Assembly: GCA_949297145.1 (NCBI GenBank)
Contig: CASFQO010000002.1
Span: forward strand, 124,001-188,000
Reading direction: 5' to 3'
DNA length: 64,000 nt
DNA from: an uncultured Alphaproteobacteria bacterium
GTDB taxonomy: Bacteria; Pseudomonadota; Alphaproteobacteria; RF32; CAG-239
The notes under the pieces were generated by a model, which was given only the letters and a program-made list of their open reading frames with translations, did no database searches and was not told where the DNA came from. The position numbers and the translations under genes are program-made. Numbering within the stretch: the stretch's first letter is position 1; every line of letters begins with the position of its first letter. Below are positions 26,838 to 32,851 of this stretch, piece by piece.

Positions 26838-27527
26838 ATGGAAGAAGAGGCACTTTTTGCAATAAGTAATGGTTTATATGTGCTTGGCGCAAGAGATAAA
26901 GATCGTTTTGTAGGGTCTGTGGTGGATGCTGTTTCGCAGATTGCCGTGGGGCCGAATATGATTATTTTGTCGTGTATGAATAGCAGCTATACCAAACAGA
27001 CGATAGAGCAAACCGGCGTGTTTTCTTTAAGTGTTTTAGCCAAAACAACCGAGCCGATGGTTGTTGCTAATTTCGGTTACCAAAGCAGCCGAGATGTAAA
27101 TAAGTGGGATAATGTGGCAAAGGAGATAAAAGACGACTTGCCATATTTACCGACGGCACTGGCAAAGATACGAGGCCGTGTTGTCAATAAATTGGTTTTT
27201 CCGAATAACACTTTGTTTGTAGCCGAAGTAGAAGATGCTTTTGACTGCAAAAAAGGAGAAGAACCGCTAACGTATCATGATTACAGAAACGGATTTAAGG
27301 AGAAGGTGATAATGGCATATCAATCAGCAAGAAAAAAAGAAGAAACAGGTTTTACCCCAAATAAAGAAATACCGATCCCCAAGGCACAACCGCATGAAAA
27401 AAGATGGGTATGCACGGTATGCGGCTATGTTTACGAGGGCGATGTTCCCTTTGAAAAATTAGCCGATGACTGGGTGTGTCCGTTGTGTGGCGTGGGGAAG
27501 GATTTATTTGTGTTAAAAGAAGTATAA
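26838..27527 (+). CDS. Flavin reductase-like/rubredoxin fusion
   Basis: A 229-residue fusion. Residues 1-160 are a flavin-reductase-like FMN-binding domain ([29 protein letters not shown]). Residues 188-229 are a rubredoxin with CTVCGY and CPLCG, the four cysteines that bind iron. Such high-molecular-weight rubredoxins pass electrons from NAD(P)H to flavodiiron NO or O2 reductases in anaerobes. The partner flavodiiron protein is not in this window. AAGGAG lies before the ATG. The gene supports an anaerobic or microaerobic lifestyle. It ends at a terminator shared with the convergent nitroreductase gene. Confidence 0.9.
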   Translation: MEEEALFAISNGLYVLGARDKDRFVGSVVDAVSQIAVGPNMIILSCMNSSYTKQTIEQTGVFSLSVLAKTTEPMVVANFGYQSSRDVNKWDNVAKEIKDDLPYLPTALAKIRGRVVNKLVFPNNTLFVAEVEDAFDCKKGEEPLTYHDYRNGFKEKVIMAYQSARKKEETGFTPNKEIPIPKAQPHEKRWVCTVCGYVYEGDVPFEKLADDWVCPLCGVGKDLFVLKEV

Positions 27528-27533
27528 AAAAGC

Positions 27534-27566
27534 ACCCGTATTCAAGCGAATGCGGGTGAATTTTTA
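27534..27566. terminator. Bidirectional terminator
   Basis: CACCCGTATTC (27534-27544) pairs with GAATGCGGGTG (27549-27559), with one wobble pair. A-rich and T-rich flanks serve both convergent genes. Confidence 0.8.
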
Positions 27567-27579
27567 AGTAAAGCAGAAG

Positions 27580-28179
27580 TTATTGTGCTTTCGGATAACC
27601 AACGGCTTCGGTCATAACAACTTCGGTTTCACCTTCAAGGTTGAGGGCTTGTTTAATTTCAGCCCTGTTATAAAGTCCGCGAACGACGCATTTTAAGTTT
27701 GCGGAAGCACAATATAGGCTGGCATTTTGATACATGGAGCCGGCATGCATTTCGCCGTATTTTTTATCTTTTGTAACAAAGAGCAGATGAACAGGTGCAT
27801 CTTGCGCAAATTTCTGGTCTTTTGCAACGATATAGCGCAAATCTTTATCGCCGAGTTGTTTTAAGGAGTTGGCTTTAGCGTCATAAACATAAGAACCGGT
27901 CGGCAACAAAACGTATAAATCAATATCTTGAAGGTTTCTTGCGGTCGGAACAACGCGCTTGCCGTCTTCGGAAGAAATTCCCCAAGTTGCCCATAACAAA
28001 TCAGAAAGATTCTGTTCAGATAACATTTTTGTATCAAACGTACGGCCGGAGCGACGAGCGGCAATAGCCTCCATCAAAGGCATACCGCCGGAAGTTTCCG
28101 GTTCGGGCAATTTAATATCCGCCGCATAAACGGAAGAAGCTGAAAGCATCATCATCGCGCCAAGAACAAATTTTTTCAT
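27580..28179 (-). CDS. Exported SagB-type nitroreductase-family protein
   Basis: A 199-residue protein. The signal peptide is MKKFVLGAMMMLSASSVYA. The nitroreductase fold starts with PLMEAIAARRSGRTFD and LSDLLWATWGIS, and continues with a VPTARNLQDIDLYVLLP stretch typical of SagB-like oxidoreductases that bind FMN. An in-frame start 17 codons upstream would hide the signal peptide. GGGAGG lies just before the ATG at 28177-28179, so that is chosen. Export of a nitroreductase is uncommon but recurs in anaerobes. It is divergent from a Tat-exported flavoprotein, so both may serve envelope redox chemistry. Confidence 0.8.
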   Translation of the reverse strand: MKKFVLGAMMMLSASSVYAADIKLPEPETSGGMPLMEAIAARRSGRTFDTKMLSEQNLSDLLWATWGISSEDGKRVVPTARNLQDIDLYVLLPTGSYVYDAKANSLKQLGDKDLRYIVAKDQKFAQDAPVHLLFVTKDKKYGEMHAGSMYQNASLYCASANLKCVVRGLYNRAEIKQALNLEGETEVVMTEAVGYPKAQ

Positions 28180-28354
28180 AAGACCTCCCAAATAAACATA
28201 ATTTAGAACACTAAAAAAATATAGGCTCAAAGAAGCAAAAAGTCTTTATGAAAACCGATTTACCCACAAAAAAGGGGATAAATAGAGAGAAATATTGCTG
28301 ATTTTCGCAATTTTTGCACTAAATATAAACAGTCAAAAGAATAAAGGGACGAAG

Positions 28355-29089
28355 ATGAATCGACGAGAATTTATAATCAGTTCGTTGATGACATTGGGTG
28401 GAACCACCTTGTTGTCGGCGTGTAAAGAAGAAAAACAAGTGCGAGTGAAGAAAGGAGAAGATAAGATGAAAGTTTTGATGGTAAACGGCAGTTCACATGA
28501 AGAAGGTTGCACCTACACGGCCTTGAGTGAAATTGCGAAAGTCTTAAAAGAAGAAGGGATAGAAAGCGAAATTGTTCAGTTAGGACCTGATGCCTATCGT
28601 GATTGCGTTGGATGCGGCGGCTGTCGCAAATTAGGACATTGCGTTTTTACGGATGATATTGTGAATGAATTGGTAGAAAAAGCCAAGAGTGCCGATGGTT
28701 TTATTTTCGGTACACCGGTATATTATGCGCATCCGTCGGGAAGATTGTTAAGTGTATTAAACCGTGCATTTTATTCCGGAGGAGCCGCATTTGCATACAA
28801 ACCGGGGGCAGCCATAGCCTCAGCCCGCAGAGCCGGAACGATAGCATCAATTGATGTCATCAACAAATATTTTACAATAAACAATATGCCGGTAATATCT
28901 TCCACCTACTGGAACGAAGTACACGGCAATACGCCTGCAGAGGTCAAACAAGATATAGAAGGCTTGCAGACGATGCGGAATTTGGGCAAGAACATGGCCT
29001 GGGCTTTGAAGTTGATAGAAGAGGGGAAGAAACTGGGGATTCAAACTCCGGAACCGGAAAAAGGAGCCAGAACCAACTTCATCCGTTAA
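28355..29089 (+). CDS. Tat-exported lipoprotein flavodoxin-like (iron-sulfur) flavoprotein
   Basis: A 244-residue protein. The start MNRREFIISSLMTLGGTTLLSAC is a Tat signal (RREFI) with a lipobox Cys. The rest is an NADPH-dependent FMN-reductase-like domain (MKVLMVNGSSHEEGCTYTAL) with a cysteine cluster CVGCGGCRKLGHC that in iron-sulfur flavoproteins binds a cluster. An ATG at 28466 would give the usual cytoplasmic length, but the Tat leader is complete and GGGACGAAG precedes the ATG at 28355. An upstream start at 28295 is less likely. Folding with FMN before export explains the Tat route. The physiological acceptor is unknown. Confidence 0.85.
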   Translation: MNRREFIISSLMTLGGTTLLSACKEEKQVRVKKGEDKMKVLMVNGSSHEEGCTYTALSEIAKVLKEEGIESEIVQLGPDAYRDCVGCGGCRKLGHCVFTDDIVNELVEKAKSADGFIFGTPVYYAHPSGRLLSVLNRAFYSGGAAFAYKPGAAIASARRAGTIASIDVINKYFTINNMPVISSTYWNEVHGNTPAEVKQDIEGLQTMRNLGKNMAWALKLIEEGKKLGIQTPEPEKGARTNFIR

Positions 29090-29094
29090 AAATG

Positions 29095-29122
29095 TTGACA
29101 AAATTTTCTAAAACTGTATATT
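29095..29122 (+). promoter_or_regulatory. Sigma70-like promoter of the gene at 29156
   Basis: TTGACA (29095-29100), a 16-base spacer and TATATT (29117-29122), then an A/T-rich leader without a ribosome site. Confidence 0.7.
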
Positions 29123-29155
29123 AAATACCAGTTTAACAATTAAATAGATATTTTT

Positions 29156-29515
29156 ATGGAAAATTTAATGGTATGCAGCAATATGCTGCTTTCATGCTTA
29201 AATGTCGGTATTTGGCAAATCATCATTTTCATCGGAGTTCTTTGGATTATAAAAGTAATAATTCAAAATCTGTTGAACAAGAGAAAAGAAACCAAACGGC
29301 AAAAAAGGTTAGCCGACTATTGTCAAAAGCGCTCTGAATATTATCAAAAGGAACGCGAAAAAGTCCGGAATTACTACCAAGAGAAAGCTCGCCAAAAAGG
29401 AGGCCTCACAGATGAAGAACTGGAAGATGCCCGTTTCTATATGGAAATAAACAGCGGCGATGAAGATGGTTGGAAAGAAGAATATGAAAACTTTTGCCGC
29501 TCTTTAGGACGCTAG
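29156..29515 (+). CDS. Small membrane-anchored coiled-coil protein, unknown
   Basis: A 119-residue protein. One transmembrane helix (about residues 18-40, IWQIIIFIGVLWIIKVIIQNLL) is followed by a strongly charged helix with Lys/Arg/Glu/Tyr-rich repeats (QKRSEYYQKEREKVRNYYQEK) and an acidic tail. The next gene has the same TM plus charged-helix plan and ends in a J-domain, so the two may work together. No Shine-Dalgarno sequence is present in the leader. A terminator at 29534-29570 separates the two genes. I do not recognise a family. Confidence 0.6.
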   Translation: MENLMVCSNMLLSCLNVGIWQIIIFIGVLWIIKVIIQNLLNKRKETKRQKRLADYCQKRSEYYQKEREKVRNYYQEKARQKGGLTDEELEDARFYMEINSGDEDGWKEEYENFCRSLGR

Positions 29516-29533
29516 AGCATGGAGAAAAAGTAT

Positions 29534-29570
29534 AAACGCCTCTTGCAAAAGGGGCGTTTTGCTTTTTAAA
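29534..29570 (+). terminator. Intrinsic terminator
   Basis: AAACGCC (29534-29540) pairs with GGCGTTT (29553-29559), extended by a CTT/AAG pairing towards the loop and followed by T-rich sequence. Confidence 0.7.
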
Positions 29571-29594
29571 TCGCTAAAATACTATACAAAAAAC

Positions 29595-29622
29595 TTGACA
29601 AAAGCAGGAACAGCGCTAGGAT
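29595..29622 (+). promoter_or_regulatory. Sigma70-like promoter of the J-domain gene
   Basis: TTGACA (29595-29600), a 16-base spacer and TAGGAT (29617-29622). The leader contains TTAACAATTA, also found in the leader of the gene at 29156. Confidence 0.55.
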
Positions 29623-29664
29623 AACGCCAATTAACAATTATTATGGACTTAAAATTTAAGGATT

Positions 29665-30219
29665 ATGGCAATCGTTATAATTTATATGTTTTTGGTTGTT
29701 GTGTTGGCCGCTATAATACTTTTCTTATATCTGATGTACAAGGTTCAGGTGACAGCAAGAAAAGAAGATAGATACTATAAAAGGCAAGCTGAACAAGAGG
29801 CAAAATTCCGCCGAAGTGCTAAAGAAAAAAGAAAACAAGATTTTGAAAATATAAACAGAGACGAATGTTTATATGAAAGTTTTGAAGATTTACGAAAAAC
29901 TTTGGAAGAATTAGGAGAGTTACTGGAAGAGCTGGAGCGTATCCGACAAGAAGCCCGCCGAAATAGGTACCGAAACACCAGAAACCAGCAAAACACTAGT
30001 GAGACAAAAAGTTATATTCAGGCAGCAAAGGCCTACAAGACATTTGGTCTAACCACAGAAACGCTGACCGAAGAAAGCTTGAAACAATCTTATCGTGAAT
30101 TAGTGAAAAAATATCATCCGGATAGAAACAAAGCGCCGAATGCGACTGAAAAATTCCAAAAAATTCAGTTGTATCATGCTCTTTTGCAGGAAGAATTAAA
30201 GGCTAAACACTATAGATAA
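29665..30219 (+). CDS. Membrane-anchored J-domain protein
   Basis: A 184-residue protein. It has an N-terminal helix in the membrane (residues 2-27), a long charged coiled coil (about 30-105) and a C-terminal J-domain (about 120-184) with the essential HPD in YRELVKKYHPDRNKAPNA. J-domains stimulate the ATPase of DnaK-type Hsp70; a C-terminal, membrane-tethered J-domain would recruit DnaK to the inner membrane. The chaperone's client is unknown. The order TM-coil-J is unlike DnaJ or CbpA. The ATG follows an AT-rich leader with a weak AAGGA four bases away. Confidence 0.8.
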   Translation: MAIVIIYMFLVVVLAAIILFLYLMYKVQVTARKEDRYYKRQAEQEAKFRRSAKEKRKQDFENINRDECLYESFEDLRKTLEELGELLEELERIRQEARRNRYRNTRNQQNTSETKSYIQAAKAYKTFGLTTETLTEESLKQSYRELVKKYHPDRNKAPNATEKFQKIQLYHALLQEELKAKHYR

Positions 30220-30227
30220 GAGAAAGA

Positions 30228-30260
30228 AAAAAGACGTTTCCTCAAAGGTTGCGTCTTTTT
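30228..30260 (+). terminator. Intrinsic terminator
   Basis: AAAAAGACG (30228-30236) pairs with CGTCTTTTT (30252-30260), followed by further T. Confidence 0.75.
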
Positions 30261-30353
30261 TTATGCAATTATCGGATTTTAGGCGGATAATAAAAATGTA
30301 ACGAAGAAAAATCACAAAAATACGCAACAAAACAAAATCACAAGAAAACATCA

Positions 30354-30382
30354 TTGACAAAAGCCGAAAAACTCTGCACAAT
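30354..30382 (+). promoter_or_regulatory. Promoter of the SDR gene
   Basis: TTGACA (30354-30359), a 17-base spacer and a weak CACAAT (30377-30382). Confidence 0.45.
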
Positions 30383-30420
30383 AATAAGAAATGTAAGCCA
30401 AGAGGAAAGGAGAGGACAAG

Positions 30421-31104
30421 ATGACGCAGAAAGTATGTTTAATCACCGGCGCAACCGGTTTTGTCGGGCAAGAAATCTTAAATGAATTAGTGTCATCAGG
30501 TCGCAAGGTTTTGGCTTTGGGAGATTCTGAAGAGGCCTTTAGCCCGCTGCTAGCGAATAATAAAATGATAAAAGCCACGTCAGCCCTGCCGATAAGCGCC
30601 GATGCGTTCAAAGAGCATAATGTCCAGTTTTGTTTTGGCGATATTGCGGATATCTCTTTTCTGGCATCAATATTTAACACAGCCTCCAAAAGCGGGATAG
30701 AAATAGAATTTGTTTTGCATTTAGCCGCGGTCAAAAAAGGCCGCCAAGCCACACTAATGGGCGATGGAACGGCCAACTTGTTGGAAGTCTGCCGCGCCTA
30801 TTGGCAAAGTAATCCTGAAACATTTAAGGGCTTTTTCTATGCGGCCGGTGAGGGGGATATAATTCGCAAATTCTCTCAAAAAGACGGCTTTCCGGTAAAG
30901 TTCTACCAATTGCGTTCAAGTTTTGCCGAGAATAAAACCCCAACGGCACCGGCTGAAAGCTTGTATCGCTTGTTTACACCGGTAGATATGCCGATATTGA
31001 AAAAATATCAGAGCAGGAGCGTCGGCAAATCCGCGCCGGTCAGTGATAATACGTATATCAAAGACCTCTCCCAAGCGATAAGCCGTTTGCTGAATAATAT
31101 ATAA
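30421..31104 (+). CDS. NAD(P)-binding SDR/epimerase-like protein
   Basis: A 227-residue protein. The N-terminal Rossmann motif TGATGFVGQEIL and the later VLHLAAVKKG are those of extended short-chain dehydrogenases (NAD-dependent epimerase family). The usual catalytic YxxxK is not evident, and the protein is about 80 residues shorter than typical extended SDRs. It may therefore bind a nucleotide without being a full epimerase, or be a reduced relative. GGAAAGGAGAGG precedes the ATG. It converges on the carbonic anhydrase gene and has no operon partner. Confidence 0.65.
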   Translation: MTQKVCLITGATGFVGQEILNELVSSGRKVLALGDSEEAFSPLLANNKMIKATSALPISADAFKEHNVQFCFGDIADISFLASIFNTASKSGIEIEFVLHLAAVKKGRQATLMGDGTANLLEVCRAYWQSNPETFKGFFYAAGEGDIIRKFSQKDGFPVKFYQLRSSFAENKTPTAPAESLYRLFTPVDMPILKKYQSRSVGKSAPVSDNTYIKDLSQAISRLLNNI

Positions 31105-31132
31105 TAAAAGAAACGTGCTCGAGCGGAGCGCT

Positions 31133-31738
31133 CTAGTTATTAAGAGCAATAATTTCCAACGCACCGGTTTCCAGGTTGAAATACCAACCATGTAAATCAA
31201 GCGTTTTGTTTAAGACAGCCTCTTTAATAAAAGGAAAAGTCATCAAATTGGCAACAGAAACGCGAATAGCTTCTTTTTCGCATAAAGGACACGCCTCATG
31301 TTGTGAATGAGAAGTACAAATATCGCGAATTTCCGGTGTATCGGCAATTTCAAGCCAAGTATCAATAAAGGTATGGTCATGTTTGTGCGCAGAAACCAGA
31401 GTATGAATACCGCCGCAGTGGCTATGTCCGAGAACAACAATATTTTCAACTTTTAGGTGTTTGACGGCATATTCAATGGCAGCCGAAGTGCCGTGGCAGT
31501 GGCTCATGTCAGAATCAAACACTGGCACAAGGTTTGCAACATTACGGATAACAAAAATATCCCCAGGGTTAGTATTGAGCAAAATAGAGGGATCAACACG
31601 CGAGTCACTACAAGCGATAACCAGCGTTTTCGGCGCCTGACCGTCCCGAACCAAAGTTTGATAAATTTCAGGTTTCTCCACAAAATATTGTTTATAGAAG
31701 TCCTGATAACCTTGTAGTAGTTTTGCGATTTTAACCAT
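31133..31738 (-). CDS. Beta-carbonic anhydrase
   Basis: A 201-residue beta-class carbonic anhydrase, interconverting CO2 and bicarbonate. The zinc ligands are in CSDSRVDPS and in HSHCGG (His-x2-Cys), with the Asp-Arg pair following the first Cys. The length is normal. Starts up to 15 codons upstream are in frame, but AGGAG lies eight bases before the ATG at 31736-31738, so that one is preferred. Bicarbonate supply for acetyl-CoA carboxylase (accBC at 44-46 kb) is a plausible use. The family does not show whether it should be called can or cynT. Confidence 0.92.
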   Translation of the reverse strand: MVKIAKLLQGYQDFYKQYFVEKPEIYQTLVRDGQAPKTLVIACSDSRVDPSILLNTNPGDIFVIRNVANLVPVFDSDMSHCHGTSAAIEYAVKHLKVENIVVLGHSHCGGIHTLVSAHKHDHTFIDTWLEIADTPEIRDICTSHSQHEACPLCEKEAIRVSVANLMTFPFIKEAVLNKTLDLHGWYFNLETGALEIIALNN

Positions 31739-31838
31739 ATTCATAACTCCTGGCAACATCATCTCTGTTTCAACATAAAACAACAGACGAGGAAGTCAAG
31801 TAATATAAATATTTTGTCCAAATTTTAAATAAAATCGC

Positions 31839-31867
31839 TTGCATAAAAACAGAAAAAGCGGTACAAT
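31839..31867 (+). promoter_or_regulatory. Promoter of the gene at 31964
   Basis: TTGCAT (31839-31844), a 17-base spacer and TACAAT (31862-31867). The untranslated leader is about 90 bases. Confidence 0.55.
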
Positions 31868-31912
31868 AAAGCTCTGTGAATAAAAATTATCTAAATTATT
31901 AGTCCCAATCTA

Positions 31913-31951
31913 TACCTTAGGCAAGTGTGGAAGATAAGGGTAAATGCCTAA
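31913..31951 (+). promoter_or_regulatory. Leader able to form two alternative hairpins
   Basis: TTAGGCA (31917-31923) can pair with TGCCTAA (31945-31951). Alternatively TACCTTA (31913-31919) can pair with TAAGGGTA (31935-31942), with one bulged G. The two stems share TTA (31917-31919), so they exclude each other. They lie 13 to 50 bases before the ATG at 31964. Confidence 0.35.
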
Positions 31952-31963
31952 AATATTATTACC

Positions 31964-32782
31964 ATGGACGAGAAAGAAATTCTGGAATGTAACGTGAAGA
32001 ACGCGTACATCAGAGGTTTGGAAAAGCATTTCCGTAATCAAGCACGCAAACTCTTTGCAGCTGGAGCAACTCTTGAAGAAGTACATCGAAAAATTTCGGA
32101 GCTCCGCCATCAAAATGAAAAGTGGCGTCCGCTGAATGATGATGAAAAGAAACTTTTGAAAACTTTAGATAATGACCTGCGCAAAGAATGCTATATGGCA
32201 TTAATGAACGGCGCAACATTAGCGAAAATTCAAAAGTTTATCAAAGAGCGTCAACATCAAAAAGCTGTACGCGAGGTCAAAAAAGAGGCTGTGCTTCAGA
32301 TGGAAAAGACCATCACTCAGTTGCAAAAATTGAAGGCTCAGATACCCATGGCTTATTTTGAAGTCATGTTTGATTTGGATGTCTTCAACGAAGGCAAAAA
32401 TACCGAGGAAGAATATTCCATCTTAGCCAAAATGGGGCTTATCATGCTAAGCACCTATGACAAAAACGGCAAAGGCGAGTATTATAACAAGGTCCGAGCT
32501 TTCATGTTTGCAAAAATTGATGAAGCGTTCGAAAGAGGCATCATTCCGCATCCTCTGATGTTTGAGTTCATGCTCAAAGGCGATTGGATAAGTGAAAATA
32601 CCTTTATGGTTCTGCACCTTCATGCTGATGAGTTGATAGAACGCGGCTTAAGCGGAATGTTGGCGTTACCTCTGGAAAGAATGTATGAAAAAAGGAAACT
32701 GGATGAAGATCCTCAGCATCCGTTCAGCAAAAGAGAGAAGCACTATTTTATTTCTCTGATAAATCTTTTTAATAAGAAATAG
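31964..32782 (+). CDS. Hypothetical helical protein with a duplicated GATL motif
   Basis: A 272-residue soluble protein. The first 100 residues contain two copies of a helical unit, 49 residues apart: a stretch ending GATLEEVHRKISELRHQ (GATL at 34-37) and one ending GATLAKIQKFIKERQHQ (GATL at 83-86). The remainder (100-272) is helical without known motifs. The leader has no Shine-Dalgarno sequence (ATTACCATGG) but can fold (31913-31951). A terminator closes the gene. I do not recognise the family. The duplicated basic helices could bind nucleic acid or protein. Confidence 0.6.
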   Translation: MDEKEILECNVKNAYIRGLEKHFRNQARKLFAAGATLEEVHRKISELRHQNEKWRPLNDDEKKLLKTLDNDLRKECYMALMNGATLAKIQKFIKERQHQKAVREVKKEAVLQMEKTITQLQKLKAQIPMAYFEVMFDLDVFNEGKNTEEEYSILAKMGLIMLSTYDKNGKGEYYNKVRAFMFAKIDEAFERGIIPHPLMFEFMLKGDWISENTFMVLHLHADELIERGLSGMLALPLERMYEKRKLDEDPQHPFSKREKHYFISLINLFNKK

Positions 32783-32799
32783 CCGAGAGATAAACAAAG

Positions 32800-32831
32800 A
32801 ACACCTATTGCAAAAGCGATAGGTGTTTTTT
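32800..32831. terminator. Intrinsic terminator between convergent genes
   Basis: AACACCTAT (32800-32808) pairs with ATAGGTGTT (32819-32827), followed by a T-run. Confidence 0.8.
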
Positions 32832-32851
32832 TGTTTGGTATTAACGAAAAA

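Noticed and set aside
30351..30776. A 141-codon minus-strand frame opposite the SDR gene
   Set aside because: The plus-strand frame has a TGATGFVG Rossmann motif and a good ribosome site; the minus product has no domain and is a shadow.
30421..31104. SDR-like gene as a frameshifted pseudogene
   Set aside because: The frame is intact with a normal start, ribosome site and stop, and I see no continuation of an epimerase in another frame after 31104.
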